This document shows positions 39,502 to 47,790 of a stretch of 64,000 bases of DNA, piece by piece (position 1 is the first letter of the stretch; the number at the start of each line of letters is the position of its first letter). The notes beneath the pieces were generated by a model. The model was not told where the DNA came from. It worked only from the letters and a program-made list of their open reading frames with translations, and made no database searches. A program made the translations under genes and the position numbers. The stretch is taken from positions 3,844,001 through 3,908,000 of the forward strand of contig NZ_VFOW01000001.1 of NCBI RefSeq assembly GCF_006716355.1. Direction: 5' to 3'. Source of the DNA: Stackebrandtia endophytica. GTDB taxonomy: Bacteria > Actinomycetota > Actinomycetes > Mycobacteriales > Micromonosporaceae.

Positions 39502-41130
39502 ATGACCGACAAGAAACCGGTTCTGTCTATTCAGGATCTCTCGGTGGCGTTCCAGACCGGCAACGGTCAGGTGACCGCCGTCGACGGGGTCTCCATCGAC
39601 GTTTTCGCCGGTCAAACCGTTGCGGTGGTCGGTGAGTCCGGCTCCGGCAAGTCCACCACGGCGATGGCGGTCAACCGTCTGCTGCCCGAGAACGGCAGGA
39701 TCACCGGTGGCCGGGTGCTGTTCGAGGACCGTGATCTGGCGCGGTTGAGTGAACGCGAGATGATCGGCATCCGTGGCGCCGGTATCGGCCTGGTCCCGCA
39801 GGACCCGATGTCCAACCTCAACCCGTTGATGCGTATCGGTGACCAGGTCGCCGAAGCCCTTGAGGTGCACGGTCGCGCCCGAGGCAAGGCCGCGCAGGCT
39901 CGCGCCGTCGAACTGCTCGACGCCGTCGGCATCCCCGACCCGCAGCAGCGCGCCAACCAGTACCCGCACGAGTTCTCCGGCGGAATGAGGCAGCGCGCCC
40001 TGATCGCGATGGGCTTGGCCTGCAAGCCGACCCTGTTGATCGCGGACGAACCGACCTCGGCTCTGGACGTCACGATGCAGCGCCGCATTCTCGACCAGCT
40101 GGATCAGCTGACCGCCGAGATGGGCACCAGCGTCTTCCTGATCACCCACGACCTGGGGTTGGCCGCCGAACGCGCCGACACCGTCGCCGTCATGTACCGG
40201 GGGGAGATCGTCGAGGCCGGTGACGCCCGTCAGATCTTGAGCGACCCGCAGCACGAGTACACCAAGCGTCTGCTGCAAGCCGCCCCCAGCTTGACGTCGG
40301 TGTCGATGGTGACCGAACGCGCTCCTCGGCAGGTAGCCGAGGTCGCGGACCTCGTGGAGGTCTCCCACCTGACCAAGCGGTTCGACATCCGCGGCAAGGG
40401 CGCCCCGACCGAGTTCACCGCCGTCGACGACATCAGCTTCACGATTCCCCGTGGCCTGACCGTGTCGATCGTCGGTGAGTCCGGCTCGGGCAAGTCGACC
40501 ACGGCGAACCTGGTCCTGGGGCTGGAGGAGCCGTCCGCCGGAACCATCCGGTTCGACGGCACCGACACCGCCGGATTGAACCGCAAGGAGTTGTTCGCGT
40601 TCCGGCGACGGGTGCAACCGGTGTTCCAGAACCCTTATGCGTCACTGGATCCGCGGTACACGGTCGGCCGGTCCATCGCCGAACCGTTGAAGGTTCACCG
40701 GGAGGGCGACAAGGCGTCTCGGCGCGCGGCGGTGGCGAAACTGCTCGATCAGGTGGCGTTGCCGGCGGCGATGGCGGAACGGTATCCGCACGAGTTGTCG
40801 GGTGGACAGCGACAGCGGGTCGCGATCGCGCGGGCGCTGGCGTTGTCGCCGGAGCTGGTCGTCCTGGACGAGGCGGTTTCGGCGCTCGACGTGCTGGTGC
40901 AGGCGCAGATCCTCGATCTGTTGGCGCAGTTGCAGACCGAGTTGGGCCTGTCGTACCTGTTCATCAGTCACGACTTGGCCGTGGTGCGCATGGTCTCCCA
41001 TACGGTGCACGTCATGAAGCACGGCGCCATCGTCGAGAGCGGTACCCCGCAACAGATCTTCGACTCGCCGCAGGATGAGTACACACAGGAGCTTCTGGCG
41101 GCGATTCCGGGCGCCGACCTGTCGGCGTGA
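39502..41130 (+). CDS. Fused DppD-DppF-type ABC ATPase
   Basis: 542 residues from ATG 39502, three bases after the previous stop; GTG 39496 would overlap it. Two complete nucleotide-binding domains: Walker A GESGSGKS at 44-51 and 325-332, signatures FSGGM and LSGGQ, Walker B LLIADEPTSALD and LVVLDEAVSALD. The second Walker B has EAVSALD instead of EPTSALD, still with the catalytic Glu. The oligopeptide C-terminal motif (HEYTKRLLQAAP, DEYTQELLAAIP) follows each half. Powers the two permeases; last gene of the operon. Confidence 0.93.
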   Translation: MTDKKPVLSIQDLSVAFQTGNGQVTAVDGVSIDVFAGQTVAVVGESGSGKSTTAMAVNRLLPENGRITGGRVLFEDRDLARLSEREMIGIRGAGIGLVPQDPMSNLNPLMRIGDQVAEALEVHGRARGKAAQARAVELLDAVGIPDPQQRANQYPHEFSGGMRQRALIAMGLACKPTLLIADEPTSALDVTMQRRILDQLDQLTAEMGTSVFLITHDLGLAAERADTVAVMYRGEIVEAGDARQILSDPQHEYTKRLLQAAPSLTSVSMVTERAPRQVAEVADLVEVSHLTKRFDIRGKGAPTEFTAVDDISFTIPRGLTVSIVGESGSGKSTTANLVLGLEEPSAGTIRFDGTDTAGLNRKELFAFRRRVQPVFQNPYASLDPRYTVGRSIAEPLKVHREGDKASRRAAVAKLLDQVALPAAMAERYPHELSGGQRQRVAIARALALSPELVVLDEAVSALDVLVQAQILDLLAQLQTELGLSYLFISHDLAVVRMVSHTVHVMKHGAIVESGTPQQIFDSPQDEYTQELLAAIPGADLSA

Positions 41131-41165
41131 GGCGTTGCGGCGCACCGGATTTCCGCACATCGTTC

Positions 41166-41194
41166 TCGACGTGATGTCCCTTTGATGGAATCAT
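41166..41194 (+). promoter_or_regulatory. Leaderless promoter of DUF1707 gene 1
   Basis: TCGACG (41166-41171), 17-base spacer, AATCAT (41189-41194), then six bases to ATG 41201. The spacer holds GTGATGTCCC, a degenerate form of the GTGACGTCAC palindrome in copies 2 and 3. Confidence 0.55.
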
Positions 41195-41200
41195 GGGGAC

Positions 41201-41695
41201 ATGTCAGAGCCCATCGAGCCCGATGCTCGGGCAGGCGACGCCGACCGGAAGTTGACCGCTGAACGGCTCAAGTGCGCCCTGGACGAGGGGCGACTGGACC
41301 TGACCGAGTACGACGAGCGGCTACAGATCGCCTTCGCCGCCAAGACGTACCGGCAACTGGACGAACTGGTGGTCGACATCCCGGGGGTGGCTCCGCTCAG
41401 CCGGTCCGCCGTCGCCAAGACCACAGGGGATGGTGAATCGGTGGATCGGATCCGTCAGGCCAGGATCCGTGAGATCAAGACGGCCTGGACCGCGTTCGGC
41501 GGGGCCGCGATCCTCTTCACCGGCATCTGGCTGATCGGCTGGATGGGGTCGGGGTACGCCGGCTACTGGCCGATCTGGGTGCTGGGTGTGTGGGGAATCG
41601 TTGCGGTGTGCCAAACCTGGTACACGATCATGCGCGACGGCAGCGAACTCGTCGACGACCACTCCGACGATGATGAGACAGATGACGGTCGATGA
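41201..41695 (+). CDS. DUF1707 membrane protein 1
   Basis: 164 residues. N-terminal DUF1707 domain (DADRKLTAERLKCALDEGRL, LTEYDERLQIAFAAKTYRQLDELVVDI), a linker, then two membrane helices (FGGAAILFTGIWLIGWM, YWPIWVLGVWGIVAV) and an acidic tail. DUF1707 is widespread in actinobacteria, fused to varied membrane parts; function unknown. First of four neighbouring paralogues. Confidence 0.85.
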   Translation: MSEPIEPDARAGDADRKLTAERLKCALDEGRLDLTEYDERLQIAFAAKTYRQLDELVVDIPGVAPLSRSAVAKTTGDGESVDRIRQARIREIKTAWTAFGGAAILFTGIWLIGWMGSGYAGYWPIWVLGVWGIVAVCQTWYTIMRDGSELVDDHSDDDETDDGR

Positions 41696-41712
41696 AACCG
41701 CCGGAACGGCCC

Positions 41713-41741
41713 TCGACGTGACGTCACCTTGATGGCATCAT
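41713..41741 (+). promoter_or_regulatory. Leaderless promoter of DUF1707 gene 2
   Basis: TCGACG (41713-41718), 17 bases, CATCAT (41736-41741), six bases to ATG 41748. The perfect palindrome GTGACGTCAC (41718-41727) overlaps the end of the -35. Confidence 0.6.
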
Positions 41742-41747
41742 GGACTC

Positions 41748-42257
41748 ATGTCGGTTGTCAATCAGGAGGGTCGCGGCGTGAGCATGGCCGAGAAGCGGGT
41801 CGGCGATGATGATCGCAGCGTCGTCGCCGAGCAACTGCGCGTCGCTCTGGAGCAGGGGCGGCTGGAGCTGGCGGAGTATGACGACCGGGTGTCCCGCGCC
41901 TACACCGCGAAAACCTACGGTGACCTCGACGAGCTGCTCGCCGATATGCCCGGTATCCCGCCCGCGAGCCAGACCCTGGCGGTCGCGGACGACTCCACGA
42001 CGGCCGTTCCCGACACCGACGGGACGAAGGACACCGAATCCCCGCCGACCACGGTGTCGACGAACCGTAAGAGTAAGAAGCAGGAGCTCAAGAAGACCTG
42101 GACCTCGTTCGGCGGGGCCGCGATCTTCTTCACCGGTTTCTGGGCGATCGGTTGGATCGCATCGGGCGAACTGCCCTATTACTGGCCGACCTGGGTGCTG
42201 GGCATCTGGGGAGTCATCGCACTGTGTCAGACCTGGTCCACCCTGATGCGCGATTGA
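41748..42257 (+). CDS. DUF1707 membrane protein 2
   Basis: 169 residues; the promoter spacing favours ATG 41748 over ATG 41784. DUF1707 domain (DDDRSVVAEQLRVALEQGRL, LAEYDDRVSRAYTAKTYGDLDELLADMPG), a Thr/Ser/Asp-rich linker, a basic segment and two membrane helices (FGGAAIFFTGFWAIGWI, YWPTWVLGIWGVIAL). The membrane part is very close to that of gene 1 and the DUF1707 part to gene 3, showing tandem duplication with exchange. Confidence 0.85.
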   Translation: MSVVNQEGRGVSMAEKRVGDDDRSVVAEQLRVALEQGRLELAEYDDRVSRAYTAKTYGDLDELLADMPGIPPASQTLAVADDSTTAVPDTDGTKDTESPPTTVSTNRKSKKQELKKTWTSFGGAAIFFTGFWAIGWIASGELPYYWPTWVLGIWGVIALCQTWSTLMRD

Positions 42258-42423
42258 GAAATCGATGGTGGTTCAGGGTCCCGCCGGGCGGTGTTGTGGT
42301 TTCGCCCGCCGCGCTCCGTCGGCCCCGCGAAGGCCTGCGGCTACGGGAACTCCTCGCCAGGGATCGGCCCTCGACCCACACTGCGGCCGCCGGGTGCTGT
42401 TGACGAAACCGCCGAATTGCCCC
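42258..42423. other. Spacer upstream of DUF1707 gene 3
   Basis: No gene. The last 30 bases (GAAACCGCCG..., then CCCTCGACG) repeat the sequence upstream of gene 2, so the duplicated unit extends above the promoter. Confidence 0.5.
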
Positions 42424-42452
42424 TCGACGTGACGTCACATTGATGGCATCAT
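42424..42452 (+). promoter_or_regulatory. Leaderless promoter of DUF1707 gene 3
   Basis: TCGACG (42424-42429), 17 bases, CATCAT (42447-42452), six bases to ATG 42459; palindrome GTGACGTCAC at 42429-42438. Same layout as before gene 2. Confidence 0.6.
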
Positions 42453-42458
42453 GGATAC

Positions 42459-42950
42459 ATGTCGGTAGCAAAACAGGGGGATCTCAGTGTGAGCATGGCC
42501 GAGAAACGGGCCGGCGACGAGGATCGCGGCGCCGTCGCCGAGCAACTGCGCGTCGCCCTGGAACAGGGGCGGCTGGAGTTGGCCGAGTACGACGACCGAG
42601 TCGCCCGCGCCTACACCGCGAAAACCTATGGCGACCTCGACGAACTGGTCGCCGACATCCCCGGAGTCACCCCCGCCAGCCAAGCCCAGTTGGTGGTACC
42701 GCCCGCCTCGAAGCCCAAGGTCGCCCGAACCGAGGCCGCCGAGAAGTCAGACGACGAGGACTGCGAGGACGACACCGACCTCCGCAGCATGTGGACCGGG
42801 TTCGGCATCCTGTTCCTCGTCTTGGGCGGCATCTGGTTGATAACCGTTCTGGCCAGCGGTGAGCTGCATTACTTCTGGCCGGTATGGCCGTTGGGCTTCA
42901 CCGCGATGGGCATGTCGATCGCAACTGTGACGAAGCTCCGGGACCGGTGA
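42459..42950 (+). CDS. DUF1707 membrane protein 3
   Basis: 163 residues. DUF1707 domain nearly identical to gene 2 (AVAEQLRVALEQGRLELAEY, DDRVARAYTAKTYGDLDELV), an acidic linker (KSDDEDCEDDTD), and two membrane helices of different sequence (GFGILFLVLGGIWLITVLAS, YFWPVWPLGFTAMGMSIATV). Function unknown. Confidence 0.85.
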   Translation: MSVAKQGDLSVSMAEKRAGDEDRGAVAEQLRVALEQGRLELAEYDDRVARAYTAKTYGDLDELVADIPGVTPASQAQLVVPPASKPKVARTEAAEKSDDEDCEDDTDLRSMWTGFGILFLVLGGIWLITVLASGELHYFWPVWPLGFTAMGMSIATVTKLRDR

Positions 42951-43017
42951 TTCGGTACCATCGTCGTGGATCGCATGCCCCGATTCCAACCCCCGGATCC
43001 GGCGAAGGCGTTGAGTT

Positions 43018-43524
43018 GTGAACGAGAAGGACAAGCTCCGTATCGGAGATTCCGACCGTGAGTTGGTCTCCCGGCTGCTGAAGGCCGCCGTCGACGACGG
43101 TCGGTTGAGCCTCGCCGAATACGACGAGAGACTCCAGCAGGTGTACGAAGCCAAGACGGTGGGAGACCTGACGCCGATCACCAACGACCTGATGGGCACC
43201 GGCCGCGGTGTGTTGGCGGTCAGCGAGTCCGGTGAACTGCGTCCACAGACACCCCAGTTCCGCCAAGCCCGACACCGGGGAACGCCCGCCTGGATCAAAT
43301 GGATCTGGTTCGCCTGGGGAGTCCCGGTCGCGGTGTGCACCACGATCTGGTTGATCATGTTCCTCACCACCAACGGCGAGGCCACCTACCTGTGGCCGCT
43401 GTGGGTGGCCGGCCCGCTGGGCGCGGTCATGGGGGCGATAACCCTCATGGAACGGACCCTGATCCGTCCCACGCTGATCCAGCAGGACCGACGACGCGTC
43501 GAAGCCGAAGCGTCCAAGCAGTGA
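43018..43524 (+). CDS. DUF1707 membrane protein 4
   Basis: 168 residues from GTG 43018. DUF1707 domain (IGDSDRELVSRLLKAAVDDG, LSLAEYDERLQQVYEAKTVGDL), linker, two membrane helices (WIWFAWGVPVAVCTTIWLIM, YLWPLWVAGPLGAVMGAITL) and a basic tail. The most divergent of the four; the shared leaderless promoter is absent. Confidence 0.82.
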   Translation: MNEKDKLRIGDSDRELVSRLLKAAVDDGRLSLAEYDERLQQVYEAKTVGDLTPITNDLMGTGRGVLAVSESGELRPQTPQFRQARHRGTPAWIKWIWFAWGVPVAVCTTIWLIMFLTTNGEATYLWPLWVAGPLGAVMGAITLMERTLIRPTLIQQDRRRVEAEASKQ

Positions 43525-43549
43525 CGTCACCGACGGAAATCTGATTCAC

Positions 43550-44413
43550 GTGGAAGCTCTGCTGGACAACGGCTTGACCGTTTTCGGTCAGCACGTCTCC
43601 TGGGCCGAACTGGCCGGGCAGCTGTCAGCGGTCCTGGTGGTGCTGCTGGCGTCGCGTCGCACCCTGTGGGTGTGGCCGGTGCAGATCCTGGCGACCGTGC
43701 TGCTGTTCATCGTCTACACCGACGCCGGATTGGGCGGACTGCGCGACCGGCAGGTCGCGATCCTGCTGATCTCCGCCTACGGCTGGTGGTACTGGCATCG
43801 GCACCGCAAACCGGTGTTCGGGGTACCGATCCGCCGCGCGACCCGGACCGAGTGGATGATCCTGATCGCGGTCATGATCGCCGGGACCGCCGTCTACGCG
43901 GTCTACCTCGATTGGCGTGGCGACTCCTGGGGCCCGATCCCCGACGCCTGGATCTTCATCGGCACGATCGTGGCCTTCGCGGCACAGGGGCGGGGACTCG
44001 TCGAATTCTGGCTGGTCTGGTTGGCGGTCGACGCGGTCGGGGTGCCGTTCCAGTTGATGGCGGGGCTGTGGTTCTCCGCCGTGGTCTACATCGTGTTCGC
44101 GGCCCTGGTGATTCACGGCTTCGTGCAGTGGAACCGCACCGCGAAACGAACCCTCGCCGAGGCGGCCGAAGCCGCACGCGCACCCGCACCGGTACCGTCG
44201 GCCGATTTACCGGCTCTAACCGGTGTCATCTCGTCGCGACGGCGTGACGCAGCCAGCCGTTGCCGTCGCAGTACCAGCAGTCGGCGGTCTCGGCACCGAC
44301 GAGCACGACCTTGGAGCGGTCGAGCCGTGCACGCGGAATCACCAGTTGTCCCTGTCCCTGACAGGTCAGGCACAGCGTCTTCAATTCTCGCCGGGTCACG
44401 CGGGGAAGCCTAA
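43550..44413 (+). CDS. pnuC: PnuC-like nicotinamide riboside transporter with odd C-terminal tail
   Basis: 287 residues from GTG 43550. The first ~205 have the seven-helix PnuC pattern with YGWWYWHRHR and the acidic/aromatic helix EFWLVWLAVDAVGVPFQLMAGLW (in two pieces). Facilitates uptake of nicotinamide riboside or a related vitamin for NAD synthesis. From about residue 226 the protein becomes an Arg/Ser-rich string (SSRRRDAASRCRRSTSSRRS) that lies entirely antisense to the gene at 44226-44399. The tail is thus probably read-through after loss of the ancestral stop. Confidence 0.82.
   Translation: MEALLDNGLTVFGQHVSWAELAGQLSAVLVVLLASRRTLWVWPVQILATVLLFIVYTDAGLGGLRDRQVAILLISAYGWWYWHRHRKPVFGVPIRRATRTEWMILIAVMIAGTAVYAVYLDWRGDSWGPIPDAWIFIGTIVAFAAQGRGLVEFWLVWLAVDAVGVPFQLMAGLWFSAVVYIVFAALVIHGFVQWNRTAKRTLAEAAEAARAPAPVPSADLPALTGVISSRRRDAASRCRRSTSSRRSRHRRARPWSGRAVHAESPVVPVPDRSGTASSILAGSRGEA
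44226..44399 (-). CDS. Small CxxC(x)GxG zinc-finger-like protein
   Basis: 57 residues from GTG 44399. Two DnaJ-type knuckles, CLTCQGQG and CWYCDGNG, frame a short beta segment (LVIPRARLDRSKVVLV). On its strand TAGGCT (44412-44407) is followed by seven bases and the GTG, a leaderless promoter. The Cys pattern supports a real gene over the opposing tail of pnuC. Role unknown; a zinc-bound RNA- or protein-binding peptide is likely. Confidence 0.6.
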   Translation of the reverse strand: MTRRELKTLCLTCQGQGQLVIPRARLDRSKVVLVGAETADCWYCDGNGWLRHAVATR

Positions 44414-44510
44414 CGGCTGGTGACCGACACCCGACATCTGGTGTGGACCGACCCGTCGTCGGGTGAGCGGCGACACCGAGGCTCGCGAAGGTGCCGTATT
44501 CTCGTCCGCG

Positions 44511-45149
44511 ATGAAGCCATCTGAGAGCAGTCGGCCACCGGGCTCCGGTTATTGGTCCGACGCGACCGTGTTCCTGTGGTCCTGGCTGCGTTCGCCGGGT
44601 TCCACCGGAGCGGTCCTCCCCTCCTCCCAGTATCTGGCGTCCGCGATGGCGCGGGTGCTCACCTCCTACGACGCGCCGACGGTCGCCGAGTTGGGGCCGG
44701 GAACCGGTGCGTTGACCACCGGGGTCCAGCGGGTGTTGAACGGGACCGGTCGTCACATCGCCGTCGAACTCAACGGTGGATTCGCGACCCGGCTGGCCGA
44801 GCGGTTCCCGCAGGTCGAGGTGATCAACGACAGCGCCGCCGAACTGGAACGACTGCTCAAGGACCGTGGCCTCGAACGCATCGAGGCCGTCGTCAGCGGA
44901 CTGCCGTTCGCGGCGTTTCCCGTTGGACTGCAACGGGATGTGCTGGACGCGGTGACCGCGTCCCTCGACCCGGAGACGGGTGTGTTCACCACGTTCAACT
45001 ATGTCGGCGCGTACTCGATGCCCGCGGCGCGACGGTTCCGGGTGCTGCTGCGGCAGCGGTTCAGCGACGTCACCATCAGCCGTCCCGTCCTACGCAACAT
45101 CCCGCCCGCGTACGTCCTGACCGCTCGCGGAGTGCGGACCCTCGACTGA
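44511..45149 (+). CDS. SAM-dependent methyltransferase, PmtA-like
   Basis: 212 residues from ATG 44511; GTG 44463 is in frame, but TATTCT at 44497-44502 suggests a transcript beginning close to ATG 44511. GAVLPSSQYLASAM and motif I AELGPGTG (59-66), then ELNGGFATRLAERFP and SGLPFAAFP, resemble phospholipid N-methyltransferases and rRNA adenine dimethylase-like enzymes. Likely makes methylated phosphatidylethanolamine or modifies a lipid; substrate not shown. Convergent with the lipoprotein genes. Confidence 0.75.
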   Translation: MKPSESSRPPGSGYWSDATVFLWSWLRSPGSTGAVLPSSQYLASAMARVLTSYDAPTVAELGPGTGALTTGVQRVLNGTGRHIAVELNGGFATRLAERFPQVEVINDSAAELERLLKDRGLERIEAVVSGLPFAAFPVGLQRDVLDAVTASLDPETGVFTTFNYVGAYSMPAARRFRVLLRQRFSDVTISRPVLRNIPPAYVLTARGVRTLD

Positions 45150-45297
45150 TCTGTCGGCCGGGTCGCGTCCGCTGAACTCCGTAGGGCATGCCGGGCGGTC
45201 GGTGGAATTTCCCACCCTGCGCCTCATCCGGCTGATCTCGAAGCGCATGCCCGTGTCTCAGATCGTCACTGCGATATCCCTGAACCGTGCTGATGCG

Positions 45298-46401
45298 TCA
45301 CGCACGGCTCAGCGCCGTCTCCATCGCCTCTCCCAGCGTCGTTTCGGCGGCATCGGTGTCGAACCGATAGGTCGCCAACCAGTCCACCCACTGGTCTCCA
45401 CCGAAGACGAACCGGCCCGGCGGCGCGTAGGTGAAGTCGGTGATGCACCAGATCTCGATCTCCTCGTCCGGTTCGGCATCCCATTCCGAGCTACAGGTCT
45501 CGGTGCCGACCCGTTCCCCGACGATCTCGGCGGACAGGATCAACATGACCTCCTCGGTGAACGCGGCGTCGAGAACGGTCGCGGTGGCGTCGACGGTCAC
45601 GGTGCAGAGGATGTCGTCGGTGCAGTCGAGCTTCACGTCGTCGGTGGTCACCTGGACGTTCCCGGTGACGCTGAACGGGTTGTCCATGTCGCGCAACGCC
45701 TTCTGAACGTCGAGGCGCAGTTCCTCCAACCCGTCGACGTCGACGGGTTGGATCGTGTACACCCCGCGGTATCGGACCCCGGTCGACGGATCGGTCGCCG
45801 ACAGTTCCACATCGGTCATCCCGGCGAACCGGTGAGGTTCCTCGACGGTCACATGGAAGGTGCCGCCGGAATACTCGATGGGGAACGCCTCGACACCGTC
45901 GAGATCAACGGTGTCCAGGCTCGGGGTGAGGTCGGCGTCGACGGCCTCCCGAAGCAGTGGGCCGAAGTCGGCGGGTCGGAACATCGTTCCCGGATTGAAC
46001 CAGTCGCCGGGTTTGACCCTGGTCCAGTTTCCGTCGAGCCGCTCGACCTGACCGAACCGGTAATCCTCGGCCTTCCAGAAGTCGTCACCGCCGAGAATGT
46101 GCAGCGATCCCGGCAGCGCCAGCATCTCTCCCTCGACGTCGGCGGTGGTGAACTCGATCCAGGCGGTGCCGTCGTGCAGCACCGTCGCGGTCACCTCGGC
46201 CTCCTCCAAGGCGTAGCCGCCCAGCACCGACACCGTTCCGGTGACCCGCAGGGCGGGTTGGCCGGTCAGGTTGGTCAGGCCCTCGTCGAGGACTTGGCGT
46301 GCCGCCGCAACCGGGTCGTCGAACGTGCCGGTTGCGGTACATCCGGCTACGGCCAGCAGCGCGACGGAACCGATGACGGTGAACGGGATTCGATGCGGCA
46401 A
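45298..46401 (-). CDS. LppX/LolA-like lipoprotein 1
   Basis: 367 residues from TTG 46401 (GAGG seven bases upstream; ATG 46458 would give an overlong n-region). Lipobox LAVAGC (Cys21). Then repeated beta strands with LRVTGTVSV, VLHDGTAWIEF, WTRVKPGDWFNPGTMFRPADF and EEPHRFAGM, recalling the half-barrel of mycobacterial LppX/LprG, which carry lipids. At 367 residues it is longer than that family and may hold two such folds. First of three paralogues on this strand. Confidence 0.72.
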   Translation of the reverse strand: MPHRIPFTVIGSVALLAVAGCTATGTFDDPVAAARQVLDEGLTNLTGQPALRVTGTVSVLGGYALEEAEVTATVLHDGTAWIEFTTADVEGEMLALPGSLHILGGDDFWKAEDYRFGQVERLDGNWTRVKPGDWFNPGTMFRPADFGPLLREAVDADLTPSLDTVDLDGVEAFPIEYSGGTFHVTVEEPHRFAGMTDVELSATDPSTGVRYRGVYTIQPVDVDGLEELRLDVQKALRDMDNPFSVTGNVQVTTDDVKLDCTDDILCTVTVDATATVLDAAFTEEVMLILSAEIVGERVGTETCSSEWDAEPDEEIEIWCITDFTYAPPGRFVFGGDQWVDWLATYRFDTDAAETTLGEAMETALSRA

Positions 46402-46494
46402 TGGAGACCTCGAAGGGGGCGGGTGTCCGGCTGGGCGAGCCGAACCGTTGTGCCACATGGTATCGACCCGCCCGTTGCGCCGTGTCCCCCTCGG

Positions 46495-47610
46495 TCAGGT
46501 GGTGACGTCGGCGAACGCCTGGGTGACGTACTCGATCGCGGCTTCGGTGTCGTAGGTGTACTGACTGAGGACGTCGGCAAGCACCCAGGCGTACACGCGA
46601 TCACTGTCGTCGTTATCGGGCGTGGCGGTGCAGTGCATCCTGACCTTGCGCCCGGAAATGACCGAACGAGTTTTCTCGCAGACGGCGATGAGTTCCTCGG
46701 TGTCCCAGTCGTACAGTTCGCCGGTGAACAGCAGCAACAGGTCCTCGGTGTGCGGGTCGTCAGTATCGGCTTTAACCATCACATCGGCGGTGATGGTGCA
46801 ACTCGGCCAAACACAGAACGATATTTCGAGGTTGTCGATGGTGGTCCGTGGCTGTGCGGTGACGCTGTAAGGTCGCTCCATTTCGGGCAGTGCGGCGAGG
46901 ATGTCGGCGTTCATGCCGTCGACTTGGTCGCCGGTGGCCGGCTCGACGGTGACGGTGCCGACCGTCAACGCCGATGTGACGGCGTCCTTGACTCGCAACG
47001 GGAATTGTTCCAGCGACACGAACCGGTGCGGTGCTTCGGCGGACACGTTGACCCATCCCGTGTCGTGGGGCACTCGGTACACTTCTGTGCCGTCAACGGT
47101 TTCGGTGTCGGGAGTCGGAATCTCCAGCGTGTCGGCCTCGGCCATCTCGGTGTGGAGCAGGTCGGCCAGACGGGACGGCCGGAAGAATGATCCGGGGTCG
47201 TGCCAGTCGTCCGTGGGCACTCGCAGCCAGCTGCCGTCAAGCATCGAGGCGGCGCCGGATTCCGCGCTTCTCCACAGGCCCTCATCGGCGTTGACGTGGA
47301 CCTCGTCCTCTACCGATATCAGCGCCCCCGAGCCGGCGTTGCTGTTATGGAATTCCGCCCAGGCGGTTCCATCGGCCAGCACGGTCGCCGCGTATTCGTC
47401 GACGCGGTCCATGCCGACCTTCAGATACAGCGATCCGGTGATGTGTAGGGCCGGTTGGCTGGCCAGGTCGTCGAGGGCTTCGGCGACGGCGGCTTTGATC
47501 TCGGCGGTGGGGTCGAAGAAGGTTCCGGTGGCGGCGCAGCCGGCGGTGGCCAGGAGCACCAGGGCGAGGCCGGACGAGGACAGCAGTTTTCTGGGCATGT
47601 GAAAGGGCAT
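46495..47610 (-). CDS. LppX/LolA-like lipoprotein 2
   Basis: 371 residues from ATG 47610, chosen because GCGGATGCCC is shared with paralogue 3. Signal peptide LALVLLATAGC with lipid-modified Cys25, then ATGTFFDPTAEIKAAVAEAL, LHITGSLYL, VLADGTAW, WLRVPTDDWHDPGSFFRPSRL and AEAPHRFVSLE. Ends in TYDTEAAIEYVTQAFADV. The 5' 145 bases are nearly identical to paralogue 3 while the rest has diverged. Confidence 0.72.
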   Translation of the reverse strand: MPFHMPRKLLSSSGLALVLLATAGCAATGTFFDPTAEIKAAVAEALDDLASQPALHITGSLYLKVGMDRVDEYAATVLADGTAWAEFHNSNAGSGALISVEDEVHVNADEGLWRSAESGAASMLDGSWLRVPTDDWHDPGSFFRPSRLADLLHTEMAEADTLEIPTPDTETVDGTEVYRVPHDTGWVNVSAEAPHRFVSLEQFPLRVKDAVTSALTVGTVTVEPATGDQVDGMNADILAALPEMERPYSVTAQPRTTIDNLEISFCVWPSCTITADVMVKADTDDPHTEDLLLLFTGELYDWDTEELIAVCEKTRSVISGRKVRMHCTATPDNDDSDRVYAWVLADVLSQYTYDTEAAIEYVTQAFADVTT

Positions 47611-47616
47611 CCGCGT

Positions 47617-47670
47617 GGTGTGAGGAGTGGAGACGCGAGTGCCGGTCGTGACCCATATGACGTTGGTCAT
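47617..47670 (-). repeat. 54-base upstream repeat, copy 1
   Basis: Identical over 54 bases to 48953-49006. Each copy lies just upstream of a lipoprotein gene and contains the inverted repeat ATGAC-CAAC-GTCAT near its promoter-side end. Probably promoter or leader sequence copied with the genes. Confidence 0.75.
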
Positions 47671-47790
47671 GATAAGCGAGACAGAAGTTGACGGTGAGTT
47701 CGCGACCTCTCTCCCGCACGTGCAGACATCCGAGCCGACTGGTTCTCGGGCGACGTCGTGGAGGCCGATTGTTCTGGCGATACAGGGTTC

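Noticed and set aside
41718-41727. GTGACGTCAC as a cAMP-receptor site
   Set aside because: The CRP half-site spacing (TGTGA-N6-TCACA) is absent; treated as an unknown palindrome.
45202-47190. 662-codon plus-strand frame across the lipoprotein genes
   Set aside because: Antisense to two lipoproteins with lipoboxes; its sequence shows no family and no start signal.
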